From positions 1 to 31,646 of the forward strand of contig OUQQ01000188.1 in assembly GCA_900404475.1 (NCBI GenBank): a stretch of DNA of 31,646 nucleotides. The letters run 5' to 3'. Source of the stretch: Spongospora subterranea (Eukaryota > Endomyxa > Phytomyxea > Plasmodiophorida > Plasmodiophoridae). A program made the position numbers and the translations under genes. Position 1 is the stretch's first letter. Each line of letters starts with the position of its first letter. This document shows positions 20,501 to 31,414 of this stretch, in pieces. The notes beneath the pieces are model-generated. The model was not told the DNA's origin, did no database searches, and was given only the letters and a program-made list of their open reading frames with translations.

Positions 20501-23500
20501 ACAGATTGCATATCGGGCAGAGAGTGATTGTTCCTGGGAAAAAGATATGTCCCTATTTTTCTCGTGTCGTTTGGTTTTCAAATTGTTTTCATTTGACGTT
20601 AGAGAATCATGGTTCCAAGATATATTCACTAGGCTGGTTTCTATTTTGTATCGACGATGCGCGTCTAGTCCGGTCAACGAGAGGCTCATTGCTTATCATT
20701 GCCATATTGTTCTACTAATCGCATGTCAAAATTATGTCAAATTTACTCAGGAATCAGCAGTAAGCATTGCCTTGGTGATGGCGTGGCAAAACCGAGCCGT
20801 TGGAATTGTTTCGAAATTTCACAGCTGCTTCTCGCTTATTGCAATCGCATGTTCTCGAGTATGTTCACGTGCTGACGCGTATCTGTCCAAAATTTCGAAA
20901 GTTGATATCAACAGTGTTCTAACACAAATTTATATGCAAGGTGTTCTGCTGCAAAGAAACTACAAATGCTCAAGAACATGGGAATCTGTCAAGTCAGGAG
21001 ACGATACGGAATCTTATTGGATATCGGCGCCATCAAAATGCGATTTAGGAACGGCTGGCTCGTGGGGTCAAGTATCAGTCGCATTCAAGCCATCCTCTGC
21101 GACATTTCTGCTCGATGGTGTCACTCCAATTTCCGACTGCACATCCTCACTTTGGCCTCCCCCATCCTTATTAGAATGCGATGTGGATGACCTTGAACTC
21201 AGCTTAGGAATCAAATTATCGAAAAAAAGCCTGCTGCTCTGCGTCAACAATATCTGGACTGTTGCCGGAGACGTTATATCTGAAATATATTTTGCTCCTG
21301 ACAAATTTCTAACCCATTTCGACCCTCCTTACAATGATCCTGAAATCCAGAACTTTCCTTTGCCGTCGTCGTTAACGTGGATAGAAGATGTACTAACTGC
21401 CGATGTTCGATGTCTGCTTCATAAGGCTGGATTCGGGTCTGTTTGGTCACCTGTCTTGACTAAGGAAGCAAGCAATGGTGACAGTGCTGCTCTACTGGGG
21501 AACGGTAGCGACGGCCATCGTCTCATCGCCATTTTAGAGCGATTGGACAAAACAATTCACATATCAACCGTCACTAAGCGCCCAGATTTCCAAGGAATAT
21601 GGTTTACTTTTCGAGGGCGATATTCTCCATGCTTTAAGGAATCTTTACTTCTTCCAAAGTCTTCATTTCCACCACATGTGCTGATACGACGTTCCTCGAA
21701 AGTATTTATTCCGTCTAGAGTCATGCAATCGTTCATGCTTTCAGCAATTACATCGCGATACAACAATTTCTGGATCCTTGACGACAACAGAATTCTGGGG
21801 TTCAAGCAGGCAGTCAATTCCGATCATCCGGATTTGGTTGTTTCGCAAAGGCCGTTGACAATTAGGCGCCCATTAAACCTCCATGTTGCCGTCATCGACC
21901 CAGAAAGAAGGTCACGGTGCAGGGCATATCTCCAGCGGTATCACAGTAAAGATCATCCTGAACGTTTGGAATCGGCGTTGGATAAGTGCTGCGGCCGCGT
22001 CGATCTCGCTCATGCCATTTTGTCGTCGTCATTGATCTCTGACTGTCAAGGGTTCATTCTGGTTTCAGATCGTCGGGGCGCTCTAGCTCAGGCACTTCTC
22101 AAGTCAGTGGCATGCATTGCCCCCAACGCCGATGATGTTTTGATCTGGGCTCCAGATCTGGTCGAGTACGCTGAGCATGAACAGAAATGTGCTCCCATTG
22201 GGCTTATGGAAATCCCTTCATTACAAATGCGCTTTCAACCACGAAATATTCTCACTGATCACTTAGAATGTGGGCAAAATGGTACGTCGTTCCGATTATG
22301 ATATCTGAACATGACCAGTCATTGTTGTGTTTATCCCAGGACCCTTCCACGCAATGTCCGCCTCTTCAACCACAACAAAAAAGGTCAGCTGTACCAGGAA
22401 GTTATTCTTGCTCGACAAGGGCCTTCAAGATGATCTGTTTGTTATTCCTCAAAAATCGTGGCCAACTCACATAATCCGTTTTACTAATGGGATACGTCGC
22501 GCAATGCTCCTAGGTAATGCAAGTCGTGATTTGTTTGTGGTCATTCCTGCCGAATCTAGCATTTGCTCCAGTCCGACGTATTTCTACCCCGTTCATGTTT
22601 CGCGAACGTTTTTACTGATGCCGTCCAGATCCCATCTCCTCAACCTTGTCCTCGTGCGATTTCGTCTTGCACATTATAACTGTGCGGCCTCATTGGCCAT
22701 GGGGCTCGTTTGCCATTGCGATAACGCAGAAGCAACTGCCGACGAAAACCGTCTTTTAGCTGCTTTCGATGTGAACGCTGTCTTATCCGAAGCCGTTCCC
22801 AACGCTTGTGCCACTATTTTACAGGTTGCAATCGGTATCCCGGTCCCGACTTGGCCCATCGCTCAAATTTATCATTCGTATCTTCTGCGATTACATTTGA
22901 TATCGTCAGCGACATGCCTGACCTTGGATCAAGAACGGCATCTGTGCGAGGCCTATCCAAGCTTATCGAATTGTCATCATCCGCCGGTATTGACTAATCG
23001 AGTGCGATTGTTATTTGCCTGCCGAGGTGAAGAACCCGAGAGTATTGTGATAATGAAGGTTCCGACTCTCAAAGGGACGCGCCCTTTTTTGAAGGAATTT
23101 CTAGATCAAGCACCATTTTTACTGAAAATGCTGGCGCGTAATCATTTCGATTGGGCATGGACAGAGTTCTGCGAGTTCGACGATTTCGTCAATTGTAATT
23201 ATCAGGGAATTGAGTTGATCGGGTTACTACGTCGGGCATTGGATGATGCCATGAATGGGAGTCTTCATAGGACAGGTTTCGCTTTCTTATACTCTCTGGT
23301 AGCTGGACATGCTCAAGCAGTTCTCTGTGGAAACCGCACTCCTTCTTATTCGTTGGGTAAACTGCTCGTCCAAAGGAAAATAGTCAACTTCATCAAAACC
23401 CACGGGCCCTTGCATTTACATTCTGCTGAGATGAATCCTGCCAATGTAATGAAGTGGATCCCGTATCTTGCGCTTGCTGTGATTGTTGAGTTTGGTGATC

Positions 23501-26500
23501 TCGGTAGAAGGAAGGTTGACCTCCCAATGTTCCCTGGTTCTGGGCAGCTATTCAAGCTGAGCAGTTTCGCGGGTAATGGGTTAATTTCGCGCTTTTTTAG
23601 CAATCTATTCCAAACGGGTTTCTTTACACAAGTTGGAGATAGCGCTAGCCCGTTGACACCGATTTCTGGCAAGTGTCGGACGCATCAGGAGCAAAGCGTG
23701 CTAGTGTCATCCCAGGCCGTTGATGATCACGATCTACGTTGCACCAGGATAACAGATATGTCTCAACAACAGCAGATCTTGCATAATCCAGAGGTCGAGA
23801 TCAATCTGGAGGAGCATGCACTTGGAAGAACGACCTCTGGTTCCACAGCGCTGCCACATGATCATGATGTTCTAACGAATCGACCGCTATCCATCATTCA
23901 GCTGGAGTGGTTTGTCAGGATGGAGCCGGTCGAACCCCAGGCTCCAGTGCAGATCAATTTACCACGTCGGTGGACAAAGAGCTGGGAATGTGATATGGGT
24001 CCGGTGACGCCATCTGGCAAGTTGCCCCGGTTGCTGTTGATGACTGAGGACGATCTCGGCACGGAACAACTCTGGAATGTTCGCCACCAACAAGCAATCC
24101 GAAAACTGTGGGAGTTGCGAAAAATGCTGTCAACCATAATGCGGCACGATCTGCTGGTTGTCGAGAAAGCCGTCCTGGCAATAACTGCAGCTGTAGACAG
24201 TGTATCTCTCGATCCCTGCTCTGCGTTGTTCGACCAGTCGAAAAGATACGCTTTCGTGTTCCGACGCCTTGCTGGGGTCTGCTCGCGGCCAACTCTTGGC
24301 CAACTGATCGCTTGCTCCTGTTCTTCTCAATCATTCAATGATTTGATGAGAATCAATCCCTTCGTTTCAGCATTCAAACACCATCCATTGCATCTCCTAG
24401 GTTTAACAACTGCTGTAGTTTTCTTGGCATTCTCCTTCTGACTAACTATTTTCGCCCATAGATGCTATATCGTCAACCATGCTGCGATCTTCCAGGATTG
24501 CACAGTGCCGGAATGCACTTGACTCTGCGGATGATCTATATCAGCAGCTAATCTCGCGCTTGGATAGTTCATACAATTCATTGAAAAGGGAATTCTTCCT
24601 CAAAGCCGACATGCTGGCATTGACGCTCTGCCAAGAACGTAAAATCGCTGAAGGGCGTTCATTTGATCCCAGATTACTTCTGTATGACTTTGCGTTCGAG
24701 GTTTTGTTTTCATCGGAGCAAATCCAGCTCTTGCGCCAGTTATCCGTTCCCTCACCTTCGAACGAACACCATATGCTCTCACTTCCCGGCAGTCTATCAA
24801 CGAGTTCGGTAATTGTACCATTGCTAGCTTTGTTAACAGATGGGATGTCCCTAGTTTGCGTTGACCCGTCCTCCGTTTCACGACTATCGCACCGATGGTC
24901 CACGAAACTATTCCCAACGCTGTCTGGATTTCTGCCAACTACTCCAGTAATCAGAACGGTATCTGAAAGATTCACATCCCCTCACGTATGTTGCACAAGT
25001 CATCACATTAAGCAAACTCCTTGTTTCAACTCCTTCATAGGGTTTCAAAAGGCGACTTCGATCTCCTCATGGCAATAAAGTAATATTACTAACTTCCGAA
25101 GCGCATCTTTGTTCAGTGCTCGTTCGTGGCATAGCCGCGCGCCGCAAGTCGGCCCCTGACGCTGGAATCTGGGTCCAAATCACTGAATCATTCAAGGGCG
25201 CTGTTCAGATCGGCGACAATTGTCGGTTGGAATTCTCCGTTGCGCTGCCTTGGTTGGAGACACACCTCTCTTTGAAGGCTTCTTCTAGCGAGTCTTGTGC
25301 TCGGCTTCCAACTCAAGACGGGACTGTCCTAATTCCATCTGCATCGCTTCGAATCAGTATTGCTGTATATTTATTGACACCGATCTTAACCAATTTGCAA
25401 TGCGACGCCATCCTCAACACTGCCGTTGCGAAATGTATCGATGAGGGTGTTCTGACTCGATATCCAATTGCAGTTCTGGATGGCAAACATCCGTCATGGG
25501 AGTCGAGTCTTCGTCCTGCGCTTGAATCCTATGTTACGAAGAAATATGCGGATCCTGAAGCCGATGTTCTAATTCGGTCTTGGCTCGATCATATCCTGTT
25601 GGAAGTGCTCAGCTTAAAATCGGCGTCGCCCCCATATCCGGAAAGAGATTATCTTCATCCGGATGTAGCTATTGGACAGGTTTGTAGCTGCAGAGGCGCT
25701 AGAATCTTTTCATTGATCATTTCCAACTCTAGTTTATCCGGCGGAAGCTTGCGGTTCACGTTGATCTCGTCGATCAAGAATTTTTAGACGATTTGCGAGA
25801 TGTTCAACTGCCTCGTAGCCCAATATTATATCGTTCGGAAAATGTCGTCAAATGTACAGGTTACGATGTTGGCCGTCTATGCAGAAAGCGTGTCGCGTTG
25901 CACAGCGATTTCATCCCGATTCTCCCAGCGGATCAACTCTGGTTCACATCGACCAGTATCCTCTCTTTGTTGACAGATTACGCCACCACTGGCAGCGATT
26001 CCATGCAAATCTCTGGGCCATCCATGTCAGAGTTGGTGGCGGCGACGATAACCGGGACATTTAACTGTCTTGTTGACGCCGGAGGCGTCTTCGGCGCTCA
26101 CTCTTCAAAGAACGTTGCGCAGCGTTTATTAGCGTCCGGTTTATCGTCTCGCTTCCGAGCTGTGGTCATATCGGATACTATCTCAGGGCAGTTGCTGATG
26201 GTTTTTAGCGATGACACCGTCGTCCCGTTGAGGCGGGTCAGGAAATCGCAACGAGATCTTTTTTTCTTGTTTATGTGCGATGATGTAGCCACCAGCGTTG
26301 ACCTTTCATTGTTTGATACTGCTGTCTCATTAGTCTCTGTTCATCCTCAAAGAACCTCGTTCGCATGCCTTATTGGCACTATTGCTCTTCTACGCCGGGT
26401 CTCCTTGTCGCAGACGAGTCGCTTTCACATAATCAGTTCTGATGGCAAATTGGAACCGCTGAGGTCTGTGGTGCAGCTATTTGAAATGATTGCGTGGAAA

Positions 26501-28297
26501 GACGAGACAGGGCATCGAGGGGCCTGGATCAGAATCTTTCATAATTATTGGCATCTGCTTCAATCGAAAAACCGTTTCCTGTTAGAGAAGTGTGGCCCGT
26601 TTTCAGAGCGCGATTGGAGCTGGAAATCCATTTCACAGCCTTGCTCGTCGTTCTGGCATGACTTGGTGCGGGATCGTATTCAGTGGAAGAAGCAACTTTC
26701 GAAGACCCGACAAGCGTCGTCGTTGTGCTTGGAATGGGAAGGGATGGAGATGGCTGCCAAACACATCATCGACGATGGCAACGGCAATGTCGACCTTCGT
26801 GCTCGCGTTCAGCGTCCAGCTCGTGCTTCTGCAAATGTCGTCGCCCGAATTCAAAAACAGCGACGATGGCAATGGTCTCCTTTGAAACCGATCGAAAGAA
26901 CGTCTTCACTAGAATGTGCCCCGTTCGCTTCATTGTATATCTCAAAAAATGTTGTTCGACAGGGAAAAGCTCTTCCAGTGTATGTCATCGCTCACTTTGA
27001 CCCATCTTTAATTCGTATTTCCGATCCCGCTACGCCCGTTGAATACGACCCGGCAACGAAAACGGAAGTATTACGGTGGGCGAGGGGTCCCGCCAATGAC
27101 GAAGAGGTGTTCCTAAAGCAGTCGGCCAATGCCATCCCGAAGATGTCTCTCGAAACCCTCGCCATGATTGCAGGCAAGCAAGTTGGTGAACATTCGACTC
27201 ATTTAAACTCGGAATATGTTGGAGTTTCAATACAAGAGGCCAGTCGACTTCGAGACGACCTTCACGACAACAAACCAGCAGTCAAAGCCTTATATGTTTA
27301 TCATCTTGGAGGGCAACCTGGCTTGCTGTGTTCGATTCCGACCTTGATACCGGACGGAAATGTGTTAGCACAGATTGCTTCGGACCTGGAATTTTGGAAC
27401 AATCCGATTCAAGGAAGCCGTGATTCCATCCTCACCATGGAATTGGTGAAATATCGGTTTCCAGGGTGGCAGGAGGCATTCACAGCCGTGTGGTGGGCTG
27501 ATAGGCATCTGCATTCAAATAGGGTTGCAATGATGGCGCTAAACGACATCAGCCTTCTGCCAGATTGGGATGCGAGTTTCAAAGGGTCAAGCGTTCGACT
27601 TGGCCAGGTCGTAAATTGTCTTCATGACGTTGCGAAACCCTCGATCATCGTGTCCCTATTGGAGCGGCATCATATCAATGGACGCGTCGTGTCGCATTCT
27701 GACCTAGTGTCAATCCTTCCCAGCTCTGGTGCTCCGAAGGCGGATGCAAACGTCGCGTCTGCGAAGTTTCCCGAATTTAGTGGGGAATGGTTGCAATCTG
27801 ATCGTGGTGTAATGGTAATGCTTGACGCGTTGATCAAGTCAGCTTTATCAGAGAGCGCAGGCATGGTATCCGTTGACGACGCCATTATGGTTGCACGCCT
27901 TCGGCAGGCGCTATCCTGGGTGGAGGAGAACGCTGTCCCAACGTCGTATGGCCAAACCCCAGGTGTCGAATTACAGAGAACACTTGGCGCATATCCTGAT
28001 CAAGGCTTTGTGACGTCGAGAGAAGGCGAAATTGACATCGTTTGGATCCCTGACCAGGTCAGAGATCGAACAGTTTCTGACCATATCACTGTCGACGATC
28101 TCCATTTTTGGGCCATCGCTTGTTTAGGAATCTCTGGCTTCAACCAACCCAAAGAAATGTTCCGTTGTCTCGCACAGACAAGCATTAGCTCCCTCTTTTC
28201 CGAAATCTCCAAATCCGGAAGCGATGCGTCAAAATTCCCACAGTTATCTTTGCAATTTGTCCGTCATCTTCGTTTGTTTATTATGGAAAATCGATAA
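17502..28297 (+). CDS. Giant gene B: DUF3638/DUF3645-family paralogue of gene A (about 3442 aa, 10 exons)
   Basis: Introns inferred from GT-AG sites and frame: 18528-18581, 18807-18861, 19021-19066, 19217-19252 (36 nt, the shortest), 19459-19507, 22282-22339, 24401-24461, 24986-25040 and 25680-25732. Splicing leaves 10329 nt, exactly 3443 codons including TAA, with no internal stop. Residues about 335-435 carry the NTS...YHP module and YECLLPFLAGRPLPE. Residues about 1655-1705 (SHLLNLVLVRFRLAHYNCAA onward) match the family's middle region. About 2268 reads FDPRLLLYDFAFEV. At about 2307 LPGSLSTSSVIVPLLA stands in place of a P-loop. At about 2580 DYLHPDVAIG is the DUF3645 core. Around 2725-2745 VVISDTISGQLLMVFSDD matches a later family block. 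At about 3083 reads YVGVSIQEAS. There are no EF-hands, signal peptide or membrane spans. The first in-frame ATG of this exon is 17502, but the frame is open upstream, so an additional 5' exon is possible. The last 42 nt are repeated after the N at 28521. Confidence 0.78.
18504..18806 (+). other. N-terminal NTS/YHP module of protein B
   Basis: Across intron 18528-18581 the spliced product reads FTVAVVNTSSFNGGLAYHP, then MRDIPQERI, WFMVVDMVLRPS and FYECLLPFLAGRPLPE. The order and spacing match protein A (NTG...YHP, then YEVIIPFL), although the intron sits at a different place. Confidence 0.65.
24640..25732 (+). other. DUF3638/DUF3645-like core of protein B, catalytic motifs lost
   Basis: GRSFDPRLLLYDFAFEVLF is followed by LPGSLSTSSVIVPLLALL. 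The SSVIVPLLA half matches the family's post-P-loop strand, but the expected G-x-G-K is replaced by G-S-L-S-T. KVILLTSEAHL (after intron 24986-25040) corresponds to the 'TTPESL'-like segment. No DE-x-D is found between it and the HPDVAIG block. The latter keeps the DUF3645 histidine-proline-aspartate that protein A has lost. Confidence 0.6.
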
Positions 28298-28520
28298 ACC
28301 AAGATTAGTCATATTCATATTGATCATGTTATGGTTCGCCTATAAATTCAGAAGAACATCATGAATTTGACCGTTTTCTAGCCTACGCTGGTATCAATGT
28401 AGCCTACGGTTACATCGTGGTCAGTCAGTCAGCCATCATTACGATGTTGTTTGGTTTTGACCACATCATGGAGCTGAACGTGATTGTGTTTGATGTGACG
28501 GACAGTTTCGTGGACGATAA
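28256..28520 (+). repeat. Direct repeat copy 1 (265 bp) ending at the N
   Basis: It begins within the last exon of gene B and runs to the base before the N. It is identical to 28522-28790 except for one fewer TCAG unit (three units at 28421-28432). It contains the stop codon of gene B and, in frame from 28324 to 28520, a membrane-like reading (YAGINVAYGYIVVSQSAIIT) leading into MLFGFDHIMELN. Confidence 0.95.
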
Positions 28521-28521
28521 N
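28521..28521. other. Single undetermined base (N): probable contig join
   Basis: The only N in the window lies exactly between two near-identical copies of the same 265-bp sequence. That is what results when two overlapping contigs are placed end to end without merging. Confidence 0.9.
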
Positions 28522-28790
28522 TTTGTCCGTCATCTTCGTTTGTTTATTATGGAAAATCGATAAACCAAGATTAGTCATATTCATATTGATCATGTTATGG
28601 TTCGCCTATAAATTCAGAAGAACATCATGAATTTGACCGTTTTCTAGCCTACGCTGGTATCAATGTAGCCTACGGTTACATCGTGGTCAGTCAGTCAGTC
28701 AGCCATCATTACGATGTTGTTTGGTTTTGACCACATCATGGAGCTGAACGTGATTGTGTTTGATGTGACGGACAGTTTCGTGGACGATAA
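28522..28790 (+). repeat. Direct repeat copy 2 (269 bp) starting at the N
   Basis: It is a copy of 28256-28520 with four TCAG units (28687-28702) instead of three, which accounts for the 4-nt length difference. Its first 42 nt repeat the 3' end of gene B including the stop, so they are not a separate gene. Confidence 0.95.
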
Positions 28791-29896
28791 ACCAGGTACA
28801 CCGATCCCTAGATGTACATGGAATAGCGACCAACACTATTGGCACCAGTCGTGTCTGGGGTATGTCCATCAACGGCATCGCCAGCATTCTAACCCCAATT
28901 ATACTGGTATCTTTGACTCTTTTCCATGTCTGCAACTCCTTTTTCCGGTCCAGTCCCTTCCGTCATGTCATATCGGTAGAGTTGTCAATCTTGGATTTTA
29001 TCGGCGGCCTGTTCTCGTTGTTCGCCGTGTTCATCTCGTTGTTCGACACCGCGTTGTGCCCATTATGGACACCGTGCGAAGCCCTATGTAAGCGATCCGG
29101 TTCATTAGCCCAATCCCTTTTTTTAACACGACTCAGATTTCGGGGTCAGCTTCCTCTTGTTGCTCAATCGGATCTCGGTGACCTTCTACAGCCTCTCTCC
29201 TCGAATTGTCAGGCGAATGAACTGGATCATCACGGTCAGCATTTTCACCAGTATTCAGTCACGAACTGCTTTTGGGTTTCGGGTTAATTCGAATATTCCT
29301 CGTAGACGTGTTTGACAACCGCAACCATCAGCATGTCCATCCTTTCCGTCTTGGGATCGCGTTTTATCCAGGACTCCCCTTCCACGGCCGTCTCCTGTCA
29401 CTTCGCCAAAAATCTCAAGCACGATGGCCACTGGCTCATCGTATTTGTGTGTCTTTCGCTGACGGTTCTATCCGGTGGAATCATGTCCTCTTACCTGTTT
29501 TATGCTGGGTTATCAGGGTTCCTGCAGTTCCGATACAATTCCCGTTTGAACCGTATCCAGATGCAGGACCGGTTCTCGATCGTGGTGTTGATTTTCATGA
29601 AAAGCGGCCTGGACACGATCGTCGTGTTCTTCATCATCGGCGACCTATTCCTGGCCGTTGACGCCTCCCTCCCGCGTTTCATCGTCAGCGTGATTGAGCG
29701 ATCATTGGCCGTCGTCCTCAGCGCCGTCATTCTATCCAAGATCTGTCGCCGCACGTACTTTAGGAATGCCAGTAGGCCGAACACAACGATCGTCGGCCTG
29801 AAGAAGTCGGCGGGCACTAGCACCGGGAATGGTAGTTCTGCTGTCAGCGGTGGCGAAGTCTGCAAATCAGTTGCCAGTAGAAGCGGAACCAGCTGA
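28714..29896 (+). CDS. Orphan multi-pass membrane protein, seven or eight transmembrane segments (5' end uncertain)
   Basis: Well-supported exons are about 28849-29087, 29137-29275 and 29332-29896 (TGA). Introns 29088-29136 (49 nt) and 29276-29331 (56 nt) have consistent phase. The first exon from ATG 28714 (MLFGFDHIMELNVIVFDVTD) joins in frame only through a 31-nt intron, 28796-28826; the more typical acceptor at 28848 breaks the frame. Hydrophobic segments include INGIASILTPIILVSLTLFH, LDFIGGLFSLFAVFISLF, VSFLLLNRISVTFYSL, WIITVSIFTSI, WLIVFVCLSLTVLSGGIMSS, IVVLIFMKSGLDTIVVFFII and FIVSVIERSLAVVLSAVILS. Repeat copy 1 supplies a further N-terminal span. The C-terminal tail is basic and then rich in S, G and T, as in receptor tails. 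The topology resembles a 7TM receptor, but I do not recognise a family motif. A transporter is an alternative. Confidence 0.55.
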
Positions 29897-30806
29897 GCAA
29901 TTGCAACCGAGGCGAGTACGGCAGTTATCAACCGCACACGACTTCCAAACATTATTTACTGCCGGGTTGTCGTCCTCACCTTCAATGCATCGTATTGTTA
30001 CTTTCAGCAAAATTGAACGAACTCGCGCTGCCAACGATCTTCAAACCATTTTAGCAAAGCTGGATAACAACTATTTGAAAAATCAAAACAATATAATCGC
30101 CATGAGGGGCTTAAAAAAATACAAAATCGATAAGATTGTTCAATGGGCACTGGCTGTCTGATAATAAGCACCAACTTCCGCTCTATATAAATGCTCCTGT
30201 TGATCCAACAGCATTATCTGTGGTGGCTATGAACACTGGCCATCATGGGCCTATGATAGAGATATGACAGCGTATGTGAGACAGAAGGACAACCCATTCA
30301 TAGGCGGGATGACAACAGAATTGTGCTAAGCAGTTAAAGTTTTAGAACAGGTTTACAAAATCACTTACGCAGATCTCAGAATTGTTTGACGTTCCTGTGA
30401 ACGATGAATCATTGAAATTATTGCTGTGAGCAGCTGGTTCAGCATCAGTTAATCAAGGGCCATCTCTGCCCGAGTTTAAGCACAAACTGCTATGCGGCCT
30501 ATGTGAACGGTTTTGGGAATAAATCAGGATGATGTATGTACTGTAGGAATATTGTTTTCATGCGCGCGAACATGTCATCGTGTAGTCTACAAGGGCATTG
30601 AATCGAGCTTGGCGAAGTCTCTAAGGCCGGCTTTTTGCGTTTCGACAATTCGGCAAAGGCTGTGCTCAATTGCTCACAAATACAAACTGTTGATGAGGAC
30701 GGATTGCCCGACAAAATAGACATCACGCTTACGACCTTACGTGGCCTGAGGGGTTAATCAGCCGGCTAGGCGAGGAAAATTGTTCAGATGATAAATGACA
30801 AAATTA
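29897..30806 (+). pseudogene. Degraded coding fragments of unknown origin
   Basis: Protein-like stretches occur in shifting frames with stops between them: DFQTLFTAGLSSSPSMHRIV and IERTRAANDLQTILAKLDNN near 29940-30070; HQLPLYINAPVDPTALSVV near 30170-30225 after a one-base frame change; SELFDVPVNDESLKLLL near 30380-30428; and GPSLPEFKHKLLCGLCERFW near 30460-30520. No consistent splicing restores one frame. I do not recognise the source; a decayed mobile element is possible. Confidence 0.3.
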
Positions 30807-31414
30807 CTACAATCGATGATGGATGGGCAGTTTAATTGAACCTCGCGCGCGGAAGGCGACGCCTCGTAATTCAGATTTCAGACCCTGGTCCACATATTCA
30901 CTATTGTTGGCGACCAGTTCAAAATAAATTCTAGCTCCAAAGGCTTCAAAAAGCCTGTTATTGACGCCATATACAGGGTTGCGTTCTAACTCTTCAGAGA
31001 GAATTCCAGGGGGTTGGTCTCCAGTGTTTGTTTTGGCGGCCACGCCTGGGAGAAATAATGACGCGGACGACATTACCAAGAATCGGTTACGATATTCATT
31101 CCGATCGTTTCCCCTGACGAACCAAGTGAACCATCTGACAATTGACACTTTCCCTTTAGCTCATTCACTGATTTCACAATCGTTTTCTCATCACTCTATG
31201 CATGAGTGGCACCTTGTACGTTGCTCTTCTTCGGGCACTTGCGCTGATTTACCATCGCAATTACTGGAACGCACTCGCATATTCCCATTACGGAAGTAAA
31301 CATGAGCGATGACATAGGCTGACCGTATCGTTCAAAGAGCAGAACTAGGTCGGGATGGTTCTGAAATACCTCCCAGACATTTGCGATCATTTCAAAGTCG
31401 AGGCAAAGTAACAA
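30807..31414 (-). CDS. Candidate minus-strand gene fragment, unknown function
   Basis: Two minus-strand frames (31414-31196 and 31148-30807) can be joined in phase by removing a GT-AG intron of about 53 nt near 31147-31199. The product contains VWEVFQNHPDLVLLFERYGQ, VRWFTWFVRGNDRNEYRNRF and GVNNRLFEAFGARIYFELVA. Its 5' continuation toward 31646 is interrupted by a stop with no suitable acceptor, so the gene may be decayed or start elsewhere. A competing plus-strand frame, 30961-31299, looks less protein-like. No family recognised. Confidence 0.3.

Noticed and set aside
28522..28563. A second gene or true segmental duplication at the end of gene B
   Set aside because: Identity to 28256-28297 and the flanking N point to a contig overlap, not biology.
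28796..28848. A 53-nt intron in the membrane-protein gene
   Set aside because: The length is typical, but the phase does not match: one base is left on the donor side while the acceptor exon needs two.
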